NCBI GenBank assembly: GCA_937981995.1
Contig: CALJNC010000018.1
Coordinates: 1 to 64,000, forward strand
DNA length: 64,000 nt
Origin: an uncultured Chitinophagaceae bacterium
GTDB lineage: Bacteria > Bacteroidota > Bacteroidia > Chitinophagales > Chitinophagaceae
Reading direction: 5' to 3'
Shown here: one piece after another, positions 24,361 to 33,500 of the stretch
Numbering within the stretch: position 1 is the first letter of the stretch
Layout of the letters: each line of letters begins with the position of its first letter
Made by a program: the position numbers and the translations under genes
Notes under the pieces: model-generated
Databases searched by the model: none
Told to the model about the DNA's origin: nothing
The model's input: only the letters and a program-made list of their open reading frames with translations

Positions 24361-24364
24361 CTCT

Positions 24365-24790
24365 ATGCCAAAAGAAGCATTTCCATTACTAGAAAGTTGT
24401 AATCCTAAAAACTGTATTGTTTCTATGACAATGAAAATCAACAGACTGATGAATAAGATTTTTAGAAAACACTTAGAAGGTATAGATATAACATTAAGTC
24501 AATTGGGTATGATGTTTTTAATAAGTAAAAAAGAAGTGATAGAACAACATCAAATTGGCGAAATATTAATCCTGGAGAAATCTACAGTCACTAGAAATTT
24601 AAAACGTTTGATTGATGGAGGTTTTCTATTAAAAAAAATAGACCGAAAAATTTATGTTACTACTAAAGGCAAACGACTAGTAGAAAAAGCAATTCCAAAA
24701 TGGGATAATGCTATGAGCGAAGCACGAGAAATTATAAAACAAAATGGAGTAGAAGCAATTAACCACTTACTTAATAAACTAAACACCTAA
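24365..24790 (+). CDS. MarR-family transcriptional regulator
   Basis: 141 residues. It has a winged helix-turn-helix with recognition region IGEILILEKSTVTRNLKRLIDGGFLLKKIDRKIYVTTKGKRLVEKAIPKW, and MarR-type dimerisation helices at both ends. MarR proteins repress their own operon until a small ligand or oxidant binds. The N-terminal stretch has two Cys (SCNPKNC), a possible redox or metal sensing site. A 24-bp palindrome covers its promoter, and the next gene, a membrane protein, starts 4 bp after its stop. Confidence 0.93.
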   Translation: MPKEAFPLLESCNPKNCIVSMTMKINRLMNKIFRKHLEGIDITLSQLGMMFLISKKEVIEQHQIGEILILEKSTVTRNLKRLIDGGFLLKKIDRKIYVTTKGKRLVEKAIPKWDNAMSEAREIIKQNGVEAINHLLNKLNT

Positions 24791-24794
24791 AAAT

Positions 24795-25481
24795 ATGGAA
24801 ACAACAACTTTAACTGCCTTTGCTTTTGTAATAATTACAATAACCACAGCACTCCTTTTTTATTTAGCATCGCATAAAAATAAAAAAGCATTAACTGTAA
24901 TTATGATTTATATGTTAGCGCAAGGGCTCCTTTCCTACTTTGGTTTTTATAACACACATCCGGTAAACCCTCTAAAAATTCCAGTAGTAATAGCGCCATC
25001 CTTTGTTCTTTTGTTTTACATATTACTTTCATCACGAGGCAAAAAGTTTATTGAAACTTTAAATCTTAAAACGCTTACTTTATTACATACCATACGTATT
25101 CCGGTTGAGCTAGTACTTTTTTTATTGTATACCCAAAAAGCAATACCTGAGATAATGACCTTTGCCGGCAGAAACTTTGACATCCTGGCTGGTATTACAG
25201 CACCTATGGTTTACTATCTAGCTTTTGTAAAAAATAAAATTGGGCCAAAGGCTCTGCTTGTTTGGAATGTTATTTCATTGGGTCTTTTAATTAATATAAT
25301 TATCCATGCCGTATTATCTATGGAACTACCTATTCAACAATTTGGCTTTGACCAACCAAATAAAGCCATACTAACGTTTCCATACAATTGGCTAGCTACG
25401 ATTGTAGTTCCCATAGTATTTTTCTCGCATTGCGCTACAATTCAAAGATTATTAAACATGAAAACACCTGACCCGAAATAG
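24795..25481 (+). CDS. Multi-spanning membrane protein in the MarR operon
   Basis: 228 residues with seven predicted transmembrane segments (TAFAFVIITITTALLFYLA, LTVIMIYMLAQGLLSYFGFY, IPVVIAPSFVLLFYILL, IPVELVLFLLYT, ILAGITAPMVYYLAFV, LLVWNVISLGLLINIIIHAV, WLATIVVPIVFFSH). I recognise no named family. Co-transcription with MarR (4-bp gap) and the operator upstream indicate ligand-inducible expression, so a role in export, sensing or detoxification of the MarR ligand is inferred. Confidence 0.82.
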   Translation: METTTLTAFAFVIITITTALLFYLASHKNKKALTVIMIYMLAQGLLSYFGFYNTHPVNPLKIPVVIAPSFVLLFYILLSSRGKKFIETLNLKTLTLLHTIRIPVELVLFLLYTQKAIPEIMTFAGRNFDILAGITAPMVYYLAFVKNKIGPKALLVWNVISLGLLINIIIHAVLSMELPIQQFGFDQPNKAILTFPYNWLATIVVPIVFFSHCATIQRLLNMKTPDPK

Positions 25482-25487
25482 GTTAAT

Positions 25488-25495
25488 TATCTTTG
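25488..25495 (+). promoter_or_regulatory. -7 box of the glycosyltransferase gene (TATCTTTG)
   Basis: Exact TAnnTTTG, 7 nt before the ATG at 25503. It implies a very short or absent leader. Confidence 0.45.
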
Positions 25496-25502
25496 AAGAA
25501 TA

Positions 25503-26378
25503 ATGAAAGTCTCGGGTTTCACTTTTGTACGCAATGCTGTTTTGTATGACTACCCCATCGTGGAAGCCATACAATCTATCCTCCCGCTTTGCAATGAAGT
25601 GGTGGTGGCTGTAGGAAATTCTGAAGATGCCACTTTGCAATTAATACAATCAATTCCAAGCAATAAAATAAAAATTATTGAAACCACCTGGGATGATAAT
25701 CTACGTGAAGGAGGACAGGTTCTTGCATTAGAAACAAACAAAGCTTTTAATGCCATTTCCAAAGATTCCGATTGGGCTTTTTATATTCAAGGCGATGAAG
25801 TTTTACATGAACAATACATCCCTTCCATAAAAGAAGCCATGCAAAAACATAAAAATAATCATACTGTTGATGGTTTACTATTTAACTACGAGCATTTTTA
25901 TGGCTCCTATGATTTTGTAGGTAATTCAAGTAATTGGTATCCCAAAGAAATAAGAGTAATTAGAAACAATAAGAGAATATACTCTTACAAAGACGCCCAG
26001 GGTTTTAGAAAAAACAAAAATGAAAAACTAAACGTCAAAAGTATAGATGCCTATATTTATCATTATGGCTGGGTAAAAGATCCAAAGGCTATGCAAGCGA
26101 AACAAAAAACGTTTCAACAATTATGGCATAGCGATAAAGAGGCAGAAAAAAGAGTAGGGAATGACATAAACTACCAGTACGAAAAAAACCTACAGTCTTT
26201 AAACAAGTTTACGGGCACACACCCACGTGTAATGCAAAATAGAATTGAACGATTGAATTGGGACTTTACTTATAATCCAAAGCAGCACAATTTGGATTTG
26301 AAAGAGCAACTTAAAATATTATGCAATAAGTACTTAGGCTTAAATTTTAATTATCGCAATTATAAAATAATTCCTTAA
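25503..26378 (+). CDS. GT2-family glycosyltransferase-like protein
   Basis: 291 residues. The start MKVSGFTFVRNAVLYDYPIVEAIQSILPLCNEVVVAVGNSEDATLQLI is a GT-A nucleotide-binding half. WAFYIQGDEVLHEQYIP supplies the metal-binding D-x-E in place of DxD. This type modifies cell-surface or lipid-linked sugars, and the donor sugar is unknown. There are no transmembrane helices, so it is a soluble or peripheral enzyme. It is a single gene with no glycan neighbours; the polysaccharide genes are 33 kb away. Confidence 0.85.
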   Translation: MKVSGFTFVRNAVLYDYPIVEAIQSILPLCNEVVVAVGNSEDATLQLIQSIPSNKIKIIETTWDDNLREGGQVLALETNKAFNAISKDSDWAFYIQGDEVLHEQYIPSIKEAMQKHKNNHTVDGLLFNYEHFYGSYDFVGNSSNWYPKEIRVIRNNKRIYSYKDAQGFRKNKNEKLNVKSIDAYIYHYGWVKDPKAMQAKQKTFQQLWHSDKEAEKRVGNDINYQYEKNLQSLNKFTGTHPRVMQNRIERLNWDFTYNPKQHNLDLKEQLKILCNKYLGLNFNYRNYKIIP

Positions 26379-26439
26379 TTAGCCTAAAATCCTCTATCAA
26401 TTTATGGTAGCTATAAATGAATAATAGCACCTTGTCCAT

Positions 26440-26447
26440 TATATTTG
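26440..26447 (+). promoter_or_regulatory. -7 box upstream of the S46 peptidase (TATATTTG)
   Basis: Exact TAnnTTTG inside the ORF-track extension of the S46 gene, supporting translation from the ATG at 26483 instead of 26417. Confidence 0.4.
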
Positions 26448-26482
26448 TCAGTCCCGATTGTGATCGGATAAAAATTATATTT

Positions 26483-28633
26483 ATGAAAAGATTATTGATT
26501 GCCTTAATAGGCGTTATCCTTTTAACACCAGCCAAAGCTGATGAAGGAATGTGGATTCCAATGTTGATAGGACAAAATTTCCAACAAATGCAAAAACTAG
26601 GCTGGCAAGGAACAGCTGAAGATATTTATAGCGTAAATAAAAGTTCATTAAAAGACGCGATTGTGCACTTTGGAGGGGGATGTACAGCTGAGATGATTTC
26701 TGCTGATGGTTTATTAATGACTAATCATCACTGCGGCTATGGAAATATCTCATCATTAAGTACAGTAGAAAACAACTACCTAATGAATGGTTTTGTGGCT
26801 AACACAAAAGATGCTGAGCTAGCTTGTCCTGGTTTGAGTGTAAAATTTTTAGTGCGCATGGAAGATGTAACTAAGCGTGTACGCAAAAAAATTGGTGATG
26901 CTTATGGTAAAGATGTAAGTACAAGATTACGTGAAGTAACCAAGGAATTACAAAAAGAAAATAACAAGAACGATGCCTACAAAGTAGATGTGCGTAGCTA
27001 TTATGCAGGTAACAAATACTACATGCTTATATATGAAGTATATACTGATGTACGCCTAGTAGCAGCACCACCTGAGAGCTTAGGTAAGTTTGGTGGAGAT
27101 ACTGATAACTGGATGTGGCCGCGTCATACATGTGATTTTAGTATGTTCCGAGTATACTCTGATAACAATAATCGCCCGGCAAAGTATTCAAAAAACAATA
27201 GACCATACCACCCAAAACATCATTTACCTGTTTCTTTAAAAGGTGTAGAAGATGGTGACTTTTCAATGATTATGGGTTACCCAGGTCGTACAAATCGTTA
27301 TTTAACATCACATGGAATTGAATCATCTATCAATGATTACAATCCTACCATTGTAAAAATTAGAGATAAAAGACTTGCTGTAATGCGTGAAGTTATGGAT
27401 CGCAAACCAGCGGTTGATTTAAAATATGCTTCTACTTATGCTTCCGTGGCTAACTATTGGAAATACTTTATTGGTCAAACTGAGCAATTGAAAAGATTAA
27501 AAATAGAAGACCAGAAAATCAACGAAGAAGAAGAGTTTAAACGTTGGTCAAAAAAAGAAGCTCGTTATCTTAAAAATTTATTCCCTGATTATTCAGCAGC
27601 TTATGCAGGCTATAAACCTTATGTAAAACATTATTTATATTTCTATGAAGGTTTTGGATCTCCAAAACTTACACAACTTGCTTTAAGAACTTCAGGTCTT
27701 AAAAAACTAATTGAGAGCAAAGCAGATGCGGGCAAAATAACAAAAGCACTAGAAAGCCTAAAGAAAACAAGAGCTTCACTTATTGAATCAATGGACCTTG
27801 AGTTAGACCAAAATCTTTTTGCGGCCATGAACCAAATGTTTTATGAGGATGTGCCACGTGCGCAGCACCCAAGTATTTTCTCGTCTGAAGTATTTAAACG
27901 TTTTAGTACAGGAGGTACTGAAAAAACATTTAAAGATTATGCCAACTATATCTACACAAAAACGGCACTTTTAGATGACGAAGCTTTTGATAAACTAGCT
28001 ACTCCAGAAAAATTTAATGAATTATTAGAAGACCCAGTAGTTACCTATGCAATGAATGTAAATGACAATTGGAGAAAAAATTATATTGAAAATATTAGAG
28101 ATTATCGCTACGAGCGTTTTGAATTAGACCGCGCATACCAAGGCGGCTTACTTGAAAAAAATCAAGGTAAACTAATGTACCCAGATGCTAATAGTACCAT
28201 GCGTTTAAGCTACGGTACAGTAAAAAGTTATCAGCCTAAGGATGGGGTAAGTTTTTCGCATTACACCACAGCAGATGGCCTTATGGAAAAATATAAACCA
28301 GGAGATAAAGAGTTTGACCTGCAAGCAAAAATTGTAGACCTTGTACGCCGTCGAGATTTTGGCGATTATGCCAATGAAAAGGGTGAATTAGTAACCTGTT
28401 TTATTTCAAACAATGATATCACAGGCGGTAACTCAGGAAGCCCTGTGATTAACGGCAAGGGTGAATGGATAGGCGCTGCATTTGACGGAAACTGGGAAGC
28501 AATGAGTGGTGATATCGCTTTTGATAAACGATTTAAAAGAACCATAGTAGTTGATGCCCGTTACATCATGTGGGTATTAGATAAAGTACTAGGTGGTCGT
28601 CCTTTATTAGATGAAATGACAATTCGTAATTAA
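26483..28633 (+). CDS. S46-family dipeptidyl-peptidase (DPP7/DPP11 type, probably DPP7-like)
   Basis: 716 residues from MKRLLIALIGVILLTPAKA, a clear signal peptide; the ORF track adds 22 spurious residues. The chymotrypsin-like catalytic residues are His83 in MTNHHCGYG, the Asp region DTDNWMWPRHTCDFSMFR, and Ser651 in GGNSGSPV. The residue 18 positions after Ser is Gly (AAFDG), the position occupied by Arg in acidic-specific DPP11 and by Gly in DPP7, so preference for hydrophobic P1 residues is inferred. It releases dipeptides from peptides in the periplasm for nutrition. It ends at a terminator. Confidence 0.95.
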   Translation: MKRLLIALIGVILLTPAKADEGMWIPMLIGQNFQQMQKLGWQGTAEDIYSVNKSSLKDAIVHFGGGCTAEMISADGLLMTNHHCGYGNISSLSTVENNYLMNGFVANTKDAELACPGLSVKFLVRMEDVTKRVRKKIGDAYGKDVSTRLREVTKELQKENNKNDAYKVDVRSYYAGNKYYMLIYEVYTDVRLVAAPPESLGKFGGDTDNWMWPRHTCDFSMFRVYSDNNNRPAKYSKNNRPYHPKHHLPVSLKGVEDGDFSMIMGYPGRTNRYLTSHGIESSINDYNPTIVKIRDKRLAVMREVMDRKPAVDLKYASTYASVANYWKYFIGQTEQLKRLKIEDQKINEEEEFKRWSKKEARYLKNLFPDYSAAYAGYKPYVKHYLYFYEGFGSPKLTQLALRTSGLKKLIESKADAGKITKALESLKKTRASLIESMDLELDQNLFAAMNQMFYEDVPRAQHPSIFSSEVFKRFSTGGTEKTFKDYANYIYTKTALLDDEAFDKLATPEKFNELLEDPVVTYAMNVNDNWRKNYIENIRDYRYERFELDRAYQGGLLEKNQGKLMYPDANSTMRLSYGTVKSYQPKDGVSFSHYTTADGLMEKYKPGDKEFDLQAKIVDLVRRRDFGDYANEKGELVTCFISNNDITGGNSGSPVINGKGEWIGAAFDGNWEAMSGDIAFDKRFKRTIVVDARYIMWVLDKVLGGRPLLDEMTIRN

Positions 28634-28655
28634 GATATCACAAAATGAATTACAG

Positions 28656-28684
28656 GGGCTGTCTATTAAGGCAGCCCTTTTTAT
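28656..28684 (+). terminator. Intrinsic terminator after the S46 peptidase
   Basis: Stem GGGCTGTCT / AGGCAGCCC (one wobble) with loop ATTA, then T5 (TTTTTATTT). Confidence 0.8.
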
Positions 28685-28701
28685 TTAATAGAAAAGCCAA
28701 T

Positions 28702-28709
28702 TATATTTA
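28702..28709 (+). promoter_or_regulatory. -7-like box (TATATTTA) of the PLD gene
   Basis: One base from consensus, 6 nt before the ATG at 28716. Confidence 0.4.
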
Positions 28710-28715
28710 CACATA

Positions 28716-30266
28716 ATGATAGCTCAAATAAAGTATTTATTATTCTTACTCGTGGTAAGCTTTCTTTTTAGCAATTGCCAAAATGAATCTATAAATCCTT
28801 TAGAAAATACAAGCGATGATAATTTTTGCGAAAGCATTCATAGAAACGATTGCATTAGCTTAAGTAAACAGTTACAAGATGTAGATTCCTTAATGAAAAC
28901 AAAAACCGGCGTTTACGTATTAGAAGATGGTGCGAATGCCATGATTACAAGAGCATGGCTAAGTGAATATGCCCAAGAAAGCATAGACATTCAGTACTTT
29001 ATTTTTTCTATGGATAATGTAGGCCTCATAGCCTGCGACTATTTGGTACGAGCAGCAGACAGAGGGGTAAAGGTACGTATACTAGTAGATGACATTATGG
29101 TAGACGCTCCCATAAGTTATGTTTTAAGCTTGGCTGCGCATAAAAATATTGAAATAAAAATTTATAACCCAGGAGTAAACCTTGGGAAAAACCTCTGGGG
29201 TAAACTAAAAAGTTTTGGTAGTGATTTTGTAAAATCAAACCAGCGAATGCACAACAAAACATTTATGGTAGATAATAAGGTTGTGATTACAGGTGGTCGA
29301 AACATTGCTGATGAATATTTTGATTATGACCACGAATATAATTTTAGAGATCGTGATATATTATTGTTAGGTGTAGGAACTCAAGCAGTCCGTAATTCGT
29401 TTGAAAAATTTTGGGAATCTAACATAAGCAAAGATGTAAAAAAAGTAGCCAAAGAAACTGACAAGCCATTTGCTGACACCATCGCATTTACTCAATTACA
29501 TCAATACGCATGTAACCCAGAAAATTTTTGGCCACAAGTACGCACCCGCATCAAAAACTTGCCATCTGTTTTTTCTGAACTCAAAAAATCGGGTGATCTT
29601 GTTTGGACAGATTCCGTCACTTTTGTGAGTGACATCCCCGGGAAAAATGATGGCAAAAAAGGCTTGTATGGTGGTGGAAAATCGACAGATAAATTAGTTG
29701 AACTCGTTTCTAAGGCAAAAACGAGCGTAGACATTCAAACGCCTTATTTAATTCCAACACAACAAAGTATAAAACTCTTTAAAGACGCAATTAATCGGGG
29801 CGTAAAAATTAGAATTCTTACTAATAGCCTAGCCTCCACGGATAATGTAGAAGCATTTAGTGGGTACCAACGCAACCGTAAAGAACTCTTAAAAACCGGT
29901 GTGCGCATATTTGAATTCAGACCAGACGCGGCAGAAAGAAGCAAAATTATGACGGGCGAGTTACAGGAGAAATTAGATTATAAACCCATTTTTGGTCTAC
30001 ATGCCAAGAGTATGATAATTGATGGAAATACAACAGTAATTGGCACTTTTAATTTGGACCCTCGTAGTGCCAATTTGAATACTGAATGTCTTGTAATCGT
30101 AAAAGATAAAAAAATAACAGCTGGCGTTTTAGCCGGAATGGAAATTGAATTCAAGGCGGAAAACTCATGGGAAACAACCTTAAAAAGTAACCCAGACAAA
30201 GAAGTAGGATATAAGAAACGAATCAAATCATTTAGCCGAAGAATCGTACCAAAGAATATTTTATAA
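28716..30266 (+). CDS. Phospholipase D-family lipoprotein (cardiolipin synthase C-like)
   Basis: 516 residues. A lipoprotein signal peptide (LLFLLVVSFLFSNC) places it in the envelope. Two HKD motifs are present: HNKTFMVDNKVVITGGRNIADEYF (H179) and HAKSMIIDGNTTVIGTFNLDPRSANLNTE (H429). The spacing and the GGRN and FNLDPRS context resemble the ClsC-type PLD proteins that make cardiolipin by transphosphatidylation; a phospholipase role is the alternative. The C-terminus is strongly basic (YKKRIKSFSRRIVPKNIL). It is a single gene. Confidence 0.9.
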   Translation: MIAQIKYLLFLLVVSFLFSNCQNESINPLENTSDDNFCESIHRNDCISLSKQLQDVDSLMKTKTGVYVLEDGANAMITRAWLSEYAQESIDIQYFIFSMDNVGLIACDYLVRAADRGVKVRILVDDIMVDAPISYVLSLAAHKNIEIKIYNPGVNLGKNLWGKLKSFGSDFVKSNQRMHNKTFMVDNKVVITGGRNIADEYFDYDHEYNFRDRDILLLGVGTQAVRNSFEKFWESNISKDVKKVAKETDKPFADTIAFTQLHQYACNPENFWPQVRTRIKNLPSVFSELKKSGDLVWTDSVTFVSDIPGKNDGKKGLYGGGKSTDKLVELVSKAKTSVDIQTPYLIPTQQSIKLFKDAINRGVKIRILTNSLASTDNVEAFSGYQRNRKELLKTGVRIFEFRPDAAERSKIMTGELQEKLDYKPIFGLHAKSMIIDGNTTVIGTFNLDPRSANLNTECLVIVKDKKITAGVLAGMEIEFKAENSWETTLKSNPDKEVGYKKRIKSFSRRIVPKNIL

Positions 30267-30369
30267 CCAGAGTTCTTTTGTAAAATGAAAATGCCAATAT
30301 TATCCTAAATAGCGCGGTATAAATACAAATAATAAAATTATAACGTTAGTATAGTATAATTTGAACTAT

Positions 30370-31257
30370 ATGAAAAAAACAACCCTCATTACATCTTGCA
30401 TGATCATCATATTTAATGTTACACATGCTCAAAAAATTAAGATTACGGATGTCTCAGTTTTTACGGGAGTTCACTCCTCTACTGCGGCACCCTATTCCGA
30501 AAACGATAAAAGTAATCTAAATGCCAACTTTAGTCTGCCAACTTTTATATCTGATTATAATTATATCGGTTATGATTTTAATTATATAGAAAAATATCAA
30601 ACGGGTATTCTTGCAGGATTTACAGTGGGAGATAAGCATAAAATTAGAATAGGCATAAGTGGCTCTAATAATAATATGGGTTGGCGCGGTTACAAAAACC
30701 AAAATAAGAGCTATCGTTATGATACATTAATTTCATCTCGGACAGGTCAAGAAATTTATGTTGATTCACTACACAGTAAAACATTATCATATAACCATAA
30801 AGCACAATCAATAAACTTTCATGCTGATTATTTACGAACCATAAACCCTAGAAATAAACTATCAGCTTATTTAGGGGCGGGTATAAACTTAGGAGGTTCT
30901 ATTAGTAATAAACTTATAGCTAACTACTATGAATATGGATATGTAACACCTATCCTAAATAACAGTCCTTCTTTTGGTTTCCCAAATAATCAGTCCAAGA
31001 ATGAATCTCAAATACAAACTCTTTCGGCACTTACAAATTTCAATTTACGCACACTGATAGGAATTAATTACCGTTTTTCCAATCGAACTCCAGTGTTACG
31101 AAATACTAATATTTTTGCAGAGGGAAATTTAGGCGTGGACTATATTAATACGAAAGAATCAAATTCTAAAATGGGTTTTAGTCGAGGGCTAAATGTTGGA
31201 ATACGCGTTACCTTACAGCACCCAAGGGGGCACAATAGAAACAAAAGAAGAATTTAA
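30370..31257 (+). CDS. Predicted outer-membrane barrel-like protein, unknown family
   Basis: 295 residues from the ATG MKKTTLITSCMIIIFNVTHAQ (signal peptide). The ORF track starts three codons earlier at a TTG. Repeated strand-like segments (GILAGFTVGDKHKIRIGISG, SINFHADYLRTINPRNKLSAYLGAGINLGGS, NLRTLIGINYRFSNRT, FAEGNLGVDYIN, GLNVGIRVTLQH) suggest a beta-barrel in the outer membrane. The C-terminus ends in a basic tail (RGHNRNKRRI) instead of an aromatic, which is unusual for a barrel. Function unknown. Confidence 0.78.
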   Translation: MKKTTLITSCMIIIFNVTHAQKIKITDVSVFTGVHSSTAAPYSENDKSNLNANFSLPTFISDYNYIGYDFNYIEKYQTGILAGFTVGDKHKIRIGISGSNNNMGWRGYKNQNKSYRYDTLISSRTGQEIYVDSLHSKTLSYNHKAQSINFHADYLRTINPRNKLSAYLGAGINLGGSISNKLIANYYEYGYVTPILNNSPSFGFPNNQSKNESQIQTLSALTNFNLRTLIGINYRFSNRTPVLRNTNIFAEGNLGVDYINTKESNSKMGFSRGLNVGIRVTLQHPRGHNRNKRRI

Positions 31258-31314
31258 AAGTGCATAAGTACTAAAAATTTTAACCGATAAGACTCCCTAC
31301 TTGATTGTATCTGC

Positions 31315-31322
31315 TACCTTTG
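31315..31322 (+). promoter_or_regulatory. -7 box of the thiolase gene (TACCTTTG)
   Basis: Exact TAnnTTTG, 7 nt before the ATG at 31330. Confidence 0.45.
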
Positions 31323-31329
31323 CTTCCGT

Positions 31330-32526
31330 ATGAAAACAGCTTACATAATTGATGCAGTAAGAACGCCCGTTGGGAAATATGGCGGAACGCTAAGTTCAAT
31401 TCGTCCTGATGATTTATTAGCGATGGTCATTAAAGGAATTGTAGATCGTAACCCAAGTATTGATACTTCAAAAATTGAAGATGTAATAGCGGGTGCCGCA
31501 AATCAAGCAGGTGAAGATAATCGCGATGTTGCTCGTATGGCAGCCTTGCTCGCCGGACTTCCTGATAGTGTGGGTGGTAATACCGTAAATCGTTTGTGCG
31601 CATCAGGCTTACAAGCAATTATGGATGCGAGCCGTGCCATTATGTGTGGCGATGGCGAAATGTATTTAGCCGGTGGTGTAGAAAGCATGAGTCGTGCCCC
31701 AATGGTTTTAGCAAAAGCTACAAACGCATTTTCCCGCAATGCGGAAATTTATGATACAACTATTGGTTGGCGTTTTATAAATAAAAAACTTGCAGAAATG
31801 CACTACCCTTTTGGTATGGGCGAAACGGCGGAGAATGTTGCTGAGCGTTGGGAAATTTCTCGTGAAGAACAAGATGCCTTTGCACATAGCTCGCAAGAAA
31901 AATATGACGCAGCGCATAAAGCAAATAAATTTAAAGATGAGCTTCTTCCGGTATCAGTGCCTCAAAGAAAAAAAGAGGATATCATTTTTGATGAAGATGA
32001 ACACCCAAGACTTTCTGGTTTAGAGAAATTAGCAAGTTTAAATCCGGCATTTAAAAAAGGAGGAACTGTAACGGCCGGCAATGCAAGTGGAATAAACGAT
32101 GGTGCTGCCATGCTTTTAATAGCAAATGAAGATGCTGTAGAAAAGTATAAGCTCAAACCAATAGCCAAAATAAAAGCTATGGCCATAGCAGGAGTAGAAC
32201 CTGCTGTAATGGGTATAGGGCCGGTGCCTGCTACCAAAAAGGCCCTGGAACGAGCAGGATTAAGCGTTGAAGAGTTAGACGTAATAGAATTAAACGAAGC
32301 CTTTGCATCGCAGAGTATTGCATGCATGCGTGATTTAAAACTTGATCCTAAAAAAGTAAACATTAATGGTGGATCCATTGCTATTGGTCATCCTTTAGGA
32401 GGAAGTGGAGCCCGTATTTCTACTACTCTCTTACATGAAATGGTAAAGCAAGATGCCAAATACGGATTGGCTACTATGTGCGTTGGTGTAGGACAAGGTG
32501 CGGCTATTATTTTTGAGCGAGTTTAA
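31330..32526 (+). CDS. Thiolase (acetyl-CoA acyltransferase, 3-oxoadipyl-CoA thiolase-like)
   Basis: 398 residues. Catalytic residues are all present: nucleophilic Cys90 (NTVNRLCASGLQAI), the NEAFA loop, His in GGSIAIGHPLGGSGAR, and Cys in MCVGVGQGAA. The family cleaves 3-oxoacyl-CoA with CoA, or condenses acetyl-CoA. YDTTIGWRFINKKL and GMGETAENVAERW resemble PcaF-type 3-oxoadipyl-CoA thiolases, but general beta-oxidation is equally possible because no other catabolic gene is nearby. It is cytosolic and stands alone. Confidence 0.95.
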   Translation: MKTAYIIDAVRTPVGKYGGTLSSIRPDDLLAMVIKGIVDRNPSIDTSKIEDVIAGAANQAGEDNRDVARMAALLAGLPDSVGGNTVNRLCASGLQAIMDASRAIMCGDGEMYLAGGVESMSRAPMVLAKATNAFSRNAEIYDTTIGWRFINKKLAEMHYPFGMGETAENVAERWEISREEQDAFAHSSQEKYDAAHKANKFKDELLPVSVPQRKKEDIIFDEDEHPRLSGLEKLASLNPAFKKGGTVTAGNASGINDGAAMLLIANEDAVEKYKLKPIAKIKAMAIAGVEPAVMGIGPVPATKKALERAGLSVEELDVIELNEAFASQSIACMRDLKLDPKKVNINGGSIAIGHPLGGSGARISTTLLHEMVKQDAKYGLATMCVGVGQGAAIIFERV

Positions 32527-32749
32527 ATTTATTTACATATCAAAAATTGCTGCATTGTATACGCAAAGTGTACATGCCACAACTGTCATAAGCGCTGTGA
32601 ATGAAATTGAAATTTTAAATACTAGTCTTAGTAGAAAAAATTGAAAGAAGTTGGTAATACTAAACGATTAATAAACTCGTTTTATAATTAATTGGATTAT
32701 TAACTATCTTTAAGTTAATCTATTCTTGCGTCAAGTAAATCCCTAGCTT

Positions 32750-33408
32750 ATGAAACGTTTAAAAATTTTATTACTATAGCTATATTCATCTCACCAAAGG
32801 TCAATGCGCAGCTAATGGATATAATAGGTGGTGCAATTTTTTGCCCTTTTAGCGATGGCAATACGGCCGTGGGTGGTACCATACAATATCAAATGGTAGG
32901 AAATGCTACCTTATGGTCAGCAACTAATGAAGCTTGGAAAATAAGCCCTGCTGGTCCACCTGCTTATATAATGAAATGGTTTCAAAATGGAATACCCTTA
33001 GCTACAAATGTAGACTCAGTTAATGTATGTGATCCATTACCTAAATTAATTACAGCTGAGCTTACACTTACGTGCCCTAATAAAGTAATAGTTGATTCAA
33101 TTATTACAGTGCAACAAGATTACTGCTGTGATTGTTATTTCCCTAATGCATTTACGCCCAACCTTGATGGAAACAATGATGTTTTTAGAGCAATTACTCC
33201 TGCCACTGATAAAGTTAAATATGAATTACAAGTGTACAACAGTTGGGGTGCAAGAGTTTTTAGTACCAACCAAGTGGAAGGGTACTGGAATGGAAATTAC
33301 AAAGGCGAACCAGCACCAATTGGAAGCTATTATTTTCAATGTAAATTAAAATGTGAGAATAAAGAGGATGACGTTTATATTAAGGGTGATATCATGCTTA
33401 TTAGATAA
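32750..33408 (+). CDS. T9SS type B (CHU_C) sorting-domain protein with frameshifted signal peptide
   Basis: The ATG at 32750 reads MKRLKILLL then stop, while the remaining protein is in the next frame and the ORF track starts only at 32815. Adding one A to the A5 run after ATGAAACGTTT restores MKRLKNFITIAIFISPKVNAQ, a proper signal peptide joined to LMDIIGGAIFCPFSDG. The C-terminal 90 residues are a type B sorting domain (CYFPNAFTPNLDGNNDVFRAI...VYNSWGARVFSTN). As it stands the product would lack an export signal. It is either a young pseudogene or a base-call error. An inverted repeat ATTAACT/AGTTAAT (32699-32719) encloses its -7-like box. Confidence 0.78.
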
Positions 33409-33464
33409 TAATCTTCCGTTTGAAATAGATTTACTAAAAAAGTCATTAGTAAAGAAACTTAGCA

Positions 33465-33472
33465 TAAATTTG
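33465..33472 (+). promoter_or_regulatory. -7 box (TAAATTTG)
   Basis: Exact TAnnTTTG, 28 nt before the ATG of the NTF2-like gene. Confidence 0.4.
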
Positions 33473-33500
33473 CATAACCAAATGATTATCAACACTTTAA

